Origin: G963663315 sp963665165
GTDB taxonomy: Bacteria; Pseudomonadota; Gammaproteobacteria; Arenicellales; Poriferihabitantaceae
DNA length: 64,000 bases
Reading direction: 5' to 3'
Assembly: GCA_963665165.1 (NCBI GenBank)
Contig: OY761989.1
Coordinates: 1,488,001-1,552,000, forward strand
The position numbers were made by a program, and so were the translations under genes. This document shows, piece after piece, positions 27,736 to 34,910 of this stretch (positions are counted from its first letter, which is position 1; each line of letters opens with the position of its first letter). The notes beneath the pieces are model-generated. The model had not been told where the DNA came from, did no database searches, and worked only from the letters and a program-made list of their open reading frames with translations.

Positions 27736-28959
27736 TTGGCGCTTATCGTTGAAAAATACGGCGGCACCTCGGTCGGGTCCGTGGAACGGATCAAGGCAGT
27801 AGCCGAAAATATCCTCAAAAGCGTGGAAAATGACGACAGGCTGGTCGTGGTGGTCTCTGCGATGAGCGGGGAGACCAATCGCCTGATTGCGTTAGCCAGC
27901 CAGATTTCCGCCAATCCGTCATCGCGGGAAATGGATACCCTGGTGACTACGGGGGAACAGGTTACCATTGCATTGTTGTCGATGTCACTGCAGGAACTCG
28001 GCGTGTCGGCCTGTTCCTATACCGGATTCCAGGTTCCGATTCTGACCGACGATTTCCATGGCAGGGCAAGAATAGAAAATATCGACACGAAGAAAGTACT
28101 CCGCGACCTCGAACAGGGGCGGGTAGTCGTCGTTGCCGGCTTCCAGGGAATCAGCGGTAGCAACAATATTACCACTTTGGGCAGAGGAGGCTCTGACACC
28201 ACGGCCGTTGCCATGGCCGCGGCGCTGAAAGCCGATGAATGCCGGATATTCACCGATGTGGACGGTGTTTACACCGCTGACCCGCGAGTGGTGGAAAACG
28301 CACACAGACTGAACAGGATTACGTTTGAAGAAATGCTGGAATTATCAGGCTCGGGGGCGAAAGTCATGCAGATTCGGTCTGTGGAATTTGCGAGCAAATA
28401 CAATGTCCCGTTGAGAGTGCTTTCTTCCTTCGAGTCTGGTCCGGGAACATTGATCAGTTATGAGGATAAAAAAATGGAAAAACCTTTAATTTCGGGTATT
28501 ACTTCGGTAGATAATGAAGCCAAGATCACCATTCGCGGCGTGCCGGACAAACCAGGGATTGCCTACAAACTGTTAGGACCGATATCCGAATCCCAGATCA
28601 TAGTGGATATGATCGTCCAGAATATCGGGCTTGACGGCTTGACGGATTTCACGTTTACCGTCAATCGGGATGACCTGAAAAGAAGTATCGACCTGCTGGA
28701 ACCGATCGTGAAATCACTGGGCGCGGAGACTTTGGCCGGAGACACCAATCTTGCGAAAATTTCAGTGGTGGGGGTCGGTATGCGCTCGCATGCAGGCATT
28801 GCAACCAGGATGTTTCAGGCCCTTTCCGAGAAGGGAATCAATATTCAGATGATTTCCACATCAGAAATCAAGATTTCTGTTACTATCGACCGGGAATACG
28901 CTGAACTGGCGGTTCGGGCGTTGCATAATGCGTTCGAACTTGATCAAATCTATAAATAA
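27736..28959 (+). CDS. lysC: Aspartokinase (LysC-type)
   Basis: Aspartokinase phosphorylates aspartate, the first step to lysine, threonine and methionine. The 407-residue monofunctional enzyme begins MALIVEKYGGTSVGS, the standard kinase start, so the TTG at 27736 is accepted as the start codon. The kinase core includes TTLGRGGSDTTAVA and ECRIFTDVDGVYTADPR. Two C-terminal ACT domains (about 265-400) suggest allosteric control by lysine and/or threonine. It is nearly fused to alaS, with one base between them. Confidence 0.96.
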   Translation: MALIVEKYGGTSVGSVERIKAVAENILKSVENDDRLVVVVSAMSGETNRLIALASQISANPSSREMDTLVTTGEQVTIALLSMSLQELGVSACSYTGFQVPILTDDFHGRARIENIDTKKVLRDLEQGRVVVVAGFQGISGSNNITTLGRGGSDTTAVAMAAALKADECRIFTDVDGVYTADPRVVENAHRLNRITFEEMLELSGSGAKVMQIRSVEFASKYNVPLRVLSSFESGPGTLISYEDKKMEKPLISGITSVDNEAKITIRGVPDKPGIAYKLLGPISESQIIVDMIVQNIGLDGLTDFTFTVNRDDLKRSIDLLEPIVKSLGAETLAGDTNLAKISVVGVGMRSHAGIATRMFQALSEKGINIQMISTSEIKISVTIDREYAELAVRALHNAFELDQIYK

Positions 28960-29087
28960 GATGTTGTGAGGTACAGACCTGAATAAAGATTTTGTGTTGG
29001 AAACTGGTATTAGGGTGTCAAAGGCAGACCAAAGTTTGACGAATGTGAATATCAGTTGAACTGTAATTTAAACGGGAGCATGACAAA

Positions 29088-29336
29088 ATGTTGATCCTTA
29101 CCCGCCGAATCGGCGAATCCGTGTATATTGGTGATGATGTTCGTTTAACCGTTCTGGGTGTGCGTGGAACACAGGTTCGAATCGGAATTAACGCACCAAA
29201 AGAAGTGCCTGTCCACCGGGAAGAAATCTATTACCGCATCAAGCATGAGCAGGACGGCGTGGAAGACATGGATGACGATGACGGCAATTATCATCATCAT
29301 GAATACGATGATGGCGGCGACCCACACAACGTCTGA
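29088..29336 (+). CDS. csrA: CsrA carbon storage regulator with acidic/His-rich tail
   Basis: CsrA is an RNA-binding post-transcriptional regulator that recognises GGA motifs in mRNA leaders. The N-terminal 55 or so residues are typical: MLILTRRIGESVYIGDDV, GVRGTQVRIGINAPKEV, VHREEIYYRI. At 82 residues it is longer than the usual 60-65, and the extra tail is very acidic and histidine-rich (DDDDGNYHHHEYDDGGD). The 128-base spacer after lysC probably holds its own promoter. It sits in its classic place before tRNA-Ser. Confidence 0.95.
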   Translation: MLILTRRIGESVYIGDDVRLTVLGVRGTQVRIGINAPKEVPVHREEIYYRIKHEQDGVEDMDDDDGNYHHHEYDDGGDPHNV

Positions 29337-29350
29337 CCGGTTTTAATCCA

Positions 29351-29393
29351 GCAACCTGCCGCTTGGCCGAAAGGCAGCATGCGGAATGGTTGC
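29351..29393 (+). other. Two-part hairpin between csrA and tRNA-Ser
   Basis: GCAAC (29351-29355) pairs with GTTGC (29389-29393), and inside it CTGCC (29356-29360) pairs with GGCAG (29373-29377). There is no T-tract, so this may be a 3' structure of the csrA message rather than a terminator. Confidence 0.35.
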
Positions 29394-29406
29394 ACCCATC
29401 GATAAA

Positions 29407-29497
29407 GGAGAGATGGCCGAGCGGCTGAAGGCGCTCCCCTGCTAAGGGAGTATACGTTAATCGCGTATCGAGGGTTCGAATCCCTCTCTCTCCGCCA
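29407..29497 (+). tRNA. tRNA-Ser (anticodon GCT)
   Basis: A class II tRNA cloverleaf can be drawn. The acceptor stem pairs GGAGAGA with TCTCTCC, followed by discriminator G and an encoded CCA. The anticodon stem CTCCC/GGGAG encloses CTGCTAA with anticodon GCT (29441-29443). The long variable arm (TATACG...CGTATC) is typical of serine tRNAs, and the T-arm is GAGGG/CCCTC around TTCGAAT. It reads AGC/AGU codons. The accessory region begins right after it. Confidence 0.96.
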
Positions 29498-29590
29498 AAC
29501 TCAGGTTCTTCGATATAGTCAAAAATCTGGAAGGTTCAAGTACGGTAAACTATTCGAAACCCGCTGGTGTTCTTGTATCACCCTGATGGC

Positions 29591-30829
29591 TTATGGCATC
29601 CCCTTGCCGGTTTTTGAGGTGATGAGATTGATGCTTGAGCGGGTCACGCCATATTCTTTGGCAAGCTTCGGCCATTTTCCGAGAGCGGCTCCGGTTTGTT
29701 CCATGATTGCGTCAATGGTGGTTTCAGGGAGTTTGGCTTCAAGGCCGAGTTTGACGAGTTCGTCCCGCCCCGGGTTCTTGCCTTCGCCCATTACCATCGT
29801 GCTTTGTTCACCGCGAGGCCCCGATGAAAATGTCAGGTCATAGGCCGGTGAAAGCCTCCACTGACCGGTCTTATCCATCAAATAACTGAAATTCCTGGCA
29901 TGGTCATCGCGATTATGGGCGAGCACATTGAATACAGCCAGTCGATACATTTTTTCAACTTCACGTATATCTCTGGTCAAAATCATCGTGAGCGCCATCA
30001 GGTCTTCATAATCCAGAGATGGCGTTCTGTAGTCTGAATGTAACAGACCGCAGGCTGTATGCATGTGCAGGCGCTTGTTGTCCTGTCTGTCAAAGCGCTG
30101 GACAGCAAAATATCCGCTTCCCGCCTGGGAAGGGAACAAATGAACATTCGGCATTGCCAGTCCTGCATTCATCGCCATCAGGGCATAGACATATTCAATC
30201 GCCCCGGCATCGGCGCCATCACTTACATTCGGGAATTTCACCAGCCATGGCTGGTAGTCGCCTTCCAGCTGACAGGAGCCATGAACCACATCCTGCCTGT
30301 TCGTATGCAGCCCGATCATCGCTTTTGGTCGTGCGCCTGCTGCCGAACCATTGAGCGCGAGGAGCTCGGCCAATACCTCCGTAGCTTGTCCGGATAAAAC
30401 CTGCTGCGCCTGGCGGGCAAGTCCGTCGATATTGATCCTGTCATCGGAAATTTCGGCTGTGTGGCCAGGTTCATAGACCAGGGCGCCCATACCTGTATGT
30501 CCAACATGGGCAAGACGGTCCAGAGGTGAGAGCTCTTGCGGCAAAACACCGCGTGATCGCATCTGGCGGTCAAGCAAAGAGCGCCCCCATCCATCGGGAA
30601 GACTGTCATTGAAAACACCGGGCAAACCTTCAAAAAGGAAGGTGTCAAACGATTGCACGCCTGGCTTCAAGGCGCATTGGATAGGCGATATATCCAGGCC
30701 TTGCTCAATGAAAGTGTCATCATATTCAAAATAGATTTTACGCTCACGCCTTGCCAGACGGCCAACCGGCAGCGTTTCATCGTCAAAGCGCAGTGATACT
30801 TTAACGTGTGCAATGGACTCGAAGCTCAT
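29591..30829 (-). CDS. hipA: HipA-type toxin kinase
   Basis: HipA-family proteins are serine/threonine kinases that act as toxins, in E. coli by phosphorylating glutamyl-tRNA synthetase. From the ATG at 30829 this one is 412 residues. It has the N-terminal couple_hipA region (LFEGLPGVFNDSLPDGWGR) and the kinase core with the catalytic loop HNRDDHARNFSY and metal-binding AYDLTFS. The ATG overlaps the stop of the upstream HTH gene (ATGA), the usual antitoxin-toxin coupling. The active-site residues look intact. The target in this organism is unknown. Confidence 0.88.
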   Translation of the reverse strand: MSFESIAHVKVSLRFDDETLPVGRLARRERKIYFEYDDTFIEQGLDISPIQCALKPGVQSFDTFLFEGLPGVFNDSLPDGWGRSLLDRQMRSRGVLPQELSPLDRLAHVGHTGMGALVYEPGHTAEISDDRINIDGLARQAQQVLSGQATEVLAELLALNGSAAGARPKAMIGLHTNRQDVVHGSCQLEGDYQPWLVKFPNVSDGADAGAIEYVYALMAMNAGLAMPNVHLFPSQAGSGYFAVQRFDRQDNKRLHMHTACGLLHSDYRTPSLDYEDLMALTMILTRDIREVEKMYRLAVFNVLAHNRDDHARNFSYLMDKTGQWRLSPAYDLTFSSGPRGEQSTMVMGEGKNPGRDELVKLGLEAKLPETTIDAIMEQTGAALGKWPKLAKEYGVTRSSINLITSKTGKGMP

Positions 30830-31134
30830 GTGCGCCACCCGTGTTTACGAGTTTTTTGCGGGCGGCCTTCCAGCACATCATCAATGGATTCGAAGCGTTC
30901 ATCATTGTCTTTCAGCGCCTGCGCCATATCTTCAAGGCGCCCAAGCGCCATTAAAATCTTGAGAAGAGATTCCAGCGAGATCAGGCCCTTTTGTTCAAAC
31001 TTGCGCAAGGTTGGCAAACTGACGCCCGCTCTATTGGCCAGTCCCTCTTGCGTAAAGCCCTGGTTGAGGCGTATTGCCTTCACCTGCTCGCGCAACTGCT
31101 TTTGTGCTTTGGGTACTGTTAAAAGTGATAACAT
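30826..31134 (-). CDS. hipB: HipB-like HTH antitoxin
   Basis: This 102-residue protein carries an XRE-type helix-turn-helix at about residues 13-60 (LREQVKAIRLNQGFTQEGLA, then RAGVSLPTLRKFEQKG). It is the expected antitoxin and autorepressor for the hipA gene it overlaps by 4 bases. An inverted repeat with 8-base arms lies 3 bases upstream of its ATG and is the likely operator. The C-terminal third is charged and probably contacts the toxin. Confidence 0.85.
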   Translation of the reverse strand: MLSLLTVPKAQKQLREQVKAIRLNQGFTQEGLANRAGVSLPTLRKFEQKGLISLESLLKILMALGRLEDMAQALKDNDERFESIDDVLEGRPQKTRKHGWRT

Positions 31135-31137
31135 TGA

Positions 31138-31169
31138 ATCAGTTTAGTAAAATTATTTGCCAAACTGAT
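31138..31169. promoter_or_regulatory. Probable HipB operator (inverted repeat)
   Basis: ATCAGTTT (31138-31145) and AAACTGAT (31162-31169) are perfect 8-base arms around a 16-base AT-rich spacer, directly upstream of the hipB ATG. A TATAAT reads just beyond it on the minus strand. The layout fits autoregulation of a toxin-antitoxin operon. Confidence 0.6.
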
Positions 31170-31217
31170 ATTATAATATTATTTTTGTAGAAAATCGAGT
31201 GAGTGAATATGCCCGGA

Positions 31218-31258
31218 TACCTCGCAATTTGAACAGATGAAGTGAAATTTGCGAGGTA
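31218..31258. repeat. 10-bp-arm inverted repeat between the ATPase gene and hipB
   Basis: TACCTCGCAA (31218-31227) and TTGCGAGGTA (31249-31258) are perfect complements with a 21-base spacer. It lies just past the stop of the DUF4143-type ATPase gene. It may end that transcript, though no T-tract follows, or be a protein-binding site or the scar of a mobile element. Confidence 0.5.
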
Positions 31259-31277
31259 AAACGGGTAGCGGATGGTA

Positions 31278-32453
31278 TCAGGACTGTGCGGAAATCAATT
31301 TTTCCATGATCTTTGACAGAGAGATCATGCGTACATTGTCGCCCACGGAAAACTCGTCATCCCCGCCATAGACAACAAACTTATGCGTGGCGCCAACGTC
31401 ATCGCATGTCTGGCTGAAATGTTTGCCAAGTTTCGGTGCGACACCATGCTTGATCTCCACAGCCCAGATATCCGCATTTGGCATTTTGATCACCAGATCG
31501 ATCTCTGCTCCCGCAGCAGTGCGGTAAAACCAGGATTCAGCAAGGCGGGGCAAGACGGAATGGATGTTTTCCACGACAAAACCTTCCCAGCTTTTTCCGA
31601 GGATTGGATTGGACAATAACGCATCGTAGTCGCCAATGCCAAGCAATCTGTGAAGTATGCCGCTATCCCGCACATAATAGCGCGGCGATTTTACCAGTCG
31701 CTTTTTAACATTGGCATGCCATGGCTCAATGCGGCGTATCAGCAATAAATCAGTCAGTATGCCAATGTAGTGATTGATGCTCGCCCGTCTCACTTCAAGG
31801 TTTGTAGCCAGCTTGCTGGCATTAATCGTTTCGCCTTGCAGGTGTGCAAGCATTGTCCAAAGACGTCGTAATGTCTGTGCTGGCGCATCAAAGCCCATTT
31901 GCGGGACATCTCGCTCCATATACGTGCGTATGAGGTCTTCAAGCCATTCCATGGCCATTTCATCATCTTCGGCCAGATAGCTTTTTGGGAACCCACCGCG
32001 CAGCCAGACATTTTTAATGTTCTGCTTTTCAGCCCCCGTTTCCAATACGTTGAGCCCGGTCATTTCGGCATAACTGATACGGCCTGCCAGACTTTCCGAG
32101 GATTGACGCAGCAAGTTCATTGACGCAGATCCCAAAAGAAGAAATTGTGCGGCATTACGGCCCTGCTGGCGATTGTTGTCAATCACGCCTCGCAGAACCA
32201 TGAACAAATCAGGGGCACGTTGTATTTCATCAAGGATGATCAGCTTGTCGCCATTTTCTCGTAGAAATTCTGTGGGGTCTGCCAATTTTGCCAAGTCTGC
32301 TGGCGATTCAAGATCAAGATAGATGGAATCCATAGCCGTTGCCACGACTTTGGAAAGCGTTGTTTTGCCCACCTGACGTGCGCCAAGCAAGGCTACAGCC
32401 GGATTGCGGCTGATACTTTTCTCCAGTCTGTTTATGAGCCATCTTTCCAACAC
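31278..32453 (-). CDS. AAA ATPase with C-terminal DUF4143-type domain
   Basis: This belongs to the widespread AAA_14/DUF4143 family of P-loop ATPases of unknown role. It has Walker A LLGARQVGKTT, Walker B LIILDEIQRAPD, GGFPKSYL with the following helices, and a C-terminal nuclease-like fold region with EIDLVIKMPN and AVEIKHG. That region matches the D...E-x-K pattern of restriction-like domains and may or may not be active. The open frame reaches a TTG at 32516; I prefer GTG 32453 or TTG 32450, since a 14-bp palindrome falls in the extension and the family usually starts here. The start is uncertain. Confidence 0.8.
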   Translation of the reverse strand: MLERWLINRLEKSISRNPAVALLGARQVGKTTLSKVVATAMDSIYLDLESPADLAKLADPTEFLRENGDKLIILDEIQRAPDLFMVLRGVIDNNRQQGRNAAQFLLLGSASMNLLRQSSESLAGRISYAEMTGLNVLETGAEKQNIKNVWLRGGFPKSYLAEDDEMAMEWLEDLIRTYMERDVPQMGFDAPAQTLRRLWTMLAHLQGETINASKLATNLEVRRASINHYIGILTDLLLIRRIEPWHANVKKRLVKSPRYYVRDSGILHRLLGIGDYDALLSNPILGKSWEGFVVENIHSVLPRLAESWFYRTAAGAEIDLVIKMPNADIWAVEIKHGVAPKLGKHFSQTCDDVGATHKFVVYGGDDEFSVGDNVRMISLSKIMEKLISAQS

Positions 32454-32471
32454 ACCTCGTATTTTGTACAA

Positions 32472-32485
32472 ATTTTGATCAAAAT
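32472..32485. promoter_or_regulatory. 14-bp palindrome upstream of the ATPase gene
   Basis: ATTTTGATCAAAAT is a perfect palindrome about 19 bases before the preferred start codon. It is a plausible operator if the shorter start is right, and coding sequence if the longer one is. Confidence 0.35.
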
Positions 32486-32592
32486 ACAAGGTATTAATTA
32501 CGCTCAGCCTTTCCAATCTGCACCGAAACCGAGGTCAAGCCCTTATATTCCGGCACCGACAGCCACAATGGCGCTATCGCCTGTCAGAAGTT

Positions 32593-33366
32593 CTACATAT
32601 CCACTGGCGCGCCTTCAGGATCAAATTTGTCCTGGCACTCATATCGAAGCTCATGATGCTGGTAACCTCTCTGATTTGAGATGATCCTCGTCTTGCCCCT
32701 GAAATGATCATCGCATTCGTGAGTGTGCCCATAAACCCAGAGCTCCGGCTCATGCTCGTCAATTATTGCCATCATATCGGTTGAGTTAAATGCAGGCATT
32801 AGCGGGCTTCCGGCATACTTCGTCACAGGGTTAATCACCGGGGCGTGATGTGTCACAACAACGCGGTTTCCTGTGCGTGTGGTCTCGAACCATGCAAGAA
32901 GTTTTTTCACAAATTGATAGTGAAGTTCCGTGGTGTAATGCGGGGTAAGAGAAATCCCATTTCCCATTTTGATCAGCCTGAAATCATTCATTTGTGCCAT
33001 GGCTTCAAGCATTGCTTTTTTAGATCCTCCTTGAAAATCAGTCCACATGGCGCCTCCAAAAAAGTGAACCCCATCAATGGTTACATCGCTATCCTGCAAA
33101 AAATGAACATTTGGATGAGCCCTGGAGAGCCACTCCTGAAATTTTGCAGCCTCTCCATGCATATCAGTGTTGGTATAAAATTCATGATTGCCAGCGACAA
33201 AAATGACTGGTTTCTGCCATCCTTCAAGAAATCGGCTTAGCGGTTCGTAATCTCGGAAGGTAATGATATCGCCAGCCAATATCATGACGTCAGCATCACT
33301 GCTTTTTGGCGGCTTGAAACCAGAACCAAATTCAAGGTGCAAATCGCTGAATGTTATTATTCTCAT
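32593..33366 (-). CDS. Calcineurin-like metallophosphoesterase
   Basis: This 257-residue protein has all the metal-site blocks of the calcineurin-like phosphoesterase family in order: SDLHLEF, AGDI, GNHEFY, THHAPV and GHTHE. It is predicted to hydrolyse a phosphoester with two metal ions. The substrate is unknown and may be a nucleotide, nucleic acid or protein. It lies alone between the ATPase and the PLP-gene fragment in the accessory region. The ATG at 33364-33366 starts directly at the fold (MRIITFSDLH). Confidence 0.88.
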   Translation of the reverse strand: MRIITFSDLHLEFGSGFKPPKSSDADVMILAGDIITFRDYEPLSRFLEGWQKPVIFVAGNHEFYTNTDMHGEAAKFQEWLSRAHPNVHFLQDSDVTIDGVHFFGGAMWTDFQGGSKKAMLEAMAQMNDFRLIKMGNGISLTPHYTTELHYQFVKKLLAWFETTRTGNRVVVTHHAPVINPVTKYAGSPLMPAFNSTDMMAIIDEHEPELWVYGHTHECDDHFRGKTRIISNQRGYQHHELRYECQDKFDPEGAPVDM

Positions 33367-33449
33367 ACGTGGCCATTTTGTTTGTTTTTTCTACAGTAAC
33401 GCTCTTACTCAAGAAGAGCAAACAGGATTCGAACTCAAAGGATCCTACT

Positions 33450-33655
33450 GAGCCGAGATTTTCGGCCAGGCTCCATAGTTGAAGCGTGTCCATCAGCTTT
33501 TTGCCGGATGCACACCGCCTTTTACTTCGAACCAAAGTATTGAACCATAGCCGCTGGCTTGTCGTTCCGCCAGTTCTTTTTGCGGGAAGGAATCCAGTCC
33601 GGGGTAATCGACGCGCTCAGCCGTCGGATGGGTTTCGAGGAATACGGCGATTTTG
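33450..33655 (-). pseudogene. Decayed internal fragment of the Cys/Met PLP gene
   Basis: About 206 bases repeat 39236-39442, an internal part of the intact PLP gene, in the same orientation. The first 59 bases are identical and the rest matches at roughly nine bases in ten by eye. Translated on the minus strand it gives FLETHPTAERVDYPGLDSF and then, in another frame, KKLMDTLQLWSLAENLGSV, so a one-base deletion near 33510 breaks the frame. Neither end of the gene is present. It marks the left edge of the five-gene cassette. It reflects either a past duplication into which the cassette was placed, or import of DNA carrying a diverged copy. Confidence 0.85.
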
Positions 33656-33705
33656 TGTTGACATTGACCAGCTTTCACACGTATGTTGGCCGCTTGCGAG
33701 GAACA

Positions 33706-34902
33706 ATGAAACACACTTTAACCCTCTCGGTACGCAGGCGTGATGGCATACCTGAGTATGACAAATACATGCTGGATGTGCAGAAGGGCAATGCGAAGCT
33801 AGCAGTTACTCAGGATATCATTAGCCATGCGGGGGCTCTTGGTCGGTCGGTCTCCTTCGCCCAATTGATCGCAACTTGGGCAAATACCTGCTCCGAGCGG
33901 CATCTCCTTACGAAGCTTCCCGCAAATGCCCAAACCCAAATCAAGCACTTCGTCTCACGCCTGCATGGGTTAGTGGCTGCCTATTACGCAGACCGCGTCA
34001 CTGCTTGCGATGGGGAGACTGACCTGAAGCAGGCACTCTTGGAGGCTGCTGCCCCCCGCATAAAAGCCATGGGCAAGCGTCAGTTTGCTAAAACAGCTAA
34101 AGGTGAACTAACAGAGTTGGTCTTTGTACATCGTGCCCGATATCAGTTCCACTCTGCCGTCTACCGTAACGGACCAAGTTCGTCCGAAATTATGGACCCC
34201 CAGAGGCACGGCGAGTTGATCGTCTCTCCACACGAGATGAACGCCCTCATGCTCGAAGTATTGAAAAGTCAGAACTTTTTTAATAGCGATTTAGACCGCA
34301 TTAAACCGCTGCTTAATGAGCGCAGTTGCCATCTCGGTACGCTTCTTCACGAAACGTTCCGGAACACAGCGGAGCACGCCTACTTGGACATGGATGGTAG
34401 GATACCTTCCAAGGGCTTACGGTGTATCCTGATTGCTAGACGGAATATTAACCCAGACTCACTTGAGCAAACGGTTTTAATTTCCGCGAAGCACCCGAAA
34501 CTCAGTCCCTACTTCCAGCAACTCCGAGATCGTGCAAATCTTGGTAAACGCAGACAGGTTCACATTCTTGAACTTTCTGTTCTTGATACCGGGCCTGGGT
34601 TGGCCGAGACCATCCGTTTTCGTATGGACGCTAGGATGAACGATTTAGATCTCGTTACCAAGTGCTTCCAAGACAGGGTCTCAAGTAAACGAGGCCTTAA
34701 CTCTGGACTGGGGCTTGGCCGTATCCTCTACCATATCGATAAACTCGGTGGATTCATACGGATCCGCACCTCCACTACCGAGGCATTCTTCTCATCGCAT
34801 TCTCATACACCATCAGATAATCAACTGGTTCCACATGTCGTAGGGGAGCTCCCGAAGGCTATTGGCACCGCCTTGACGATAGCAATTCCACTTGAGTTGT
34901 AG
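33706..34902 (+). CDS. GHKL-fold ATPase, not a histidine kinase (cassette gene 1)
   Basis: The C-terminal half has the Bergerat ATP-binding motifs in order: an N box HETFRNTAEHA (Glu216, Asn220), a G1 box LDTGPGL (294-299), a G2 box SGLGLGRIL (from 333) and a G3-like GTALTIAIPL at the end. The N-terminal 200 residues match nothing I know and contain no H box, receiver, sensor or membrane segment, so a classical histidine kinase is unlikely. The ATG at 33706 has a GAGGAA site 4 bases upstream; the frame upstream of it is antisense reading of the PLP fragment and was excluded. The next gene starts 8 bases after the stop. Confidence 0.75.
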   Translation: MKHTLTLSVRRRDGIPEYDKYMLDVQKGNAKLAVTQDIISHAGALGRSVSFAQLIATWANTCSERHLLTKLPANAQTQIKHFVSRLHGLVAAYYADRVTACDGETDLKQALLEAAAPRIKAMGKRQFAKTAKGELTELVFVHRARYQFHSAVYRNGPSSSEIMDPQRHGELIVSPHEMNALMLEVLKSQNFFNSDLDRIKPLLNERSCHLGTLLHETFRNTAEHAYLDMDGRIPSKGLRCILIARRNINPDSLEQTVLISAKHPKLSPYFQQLRDRANLGKRRQVHILELSVLDTGPGLAETIRFRMDARMNDLDLVTKCFQDRVSSKRGLNSGLGLGRILYHIDKLGGFIRIRTSTTEAFFSSHSHTPSDNQLVPHVVGELPKAIGTALTIAIPLEL

Positions 34903-34910
34903 TATTAGGA

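Noticed and set aside
33423..33437. T-arm-like GGATTCGAACTC next to the PLP fragment, a possible att remnant
   Set aside because: The match is only about 10 bases to a generic tRNA T-arm; no CCA end or acceptor stem is visible.
33559..33705. N-terminal 49-codon extension of the GHKL gene
   Set aside because: It is mostly the antisense reading of the PLP-gene fragment; the ATG at 33706 has a proper ribosome-binding site.
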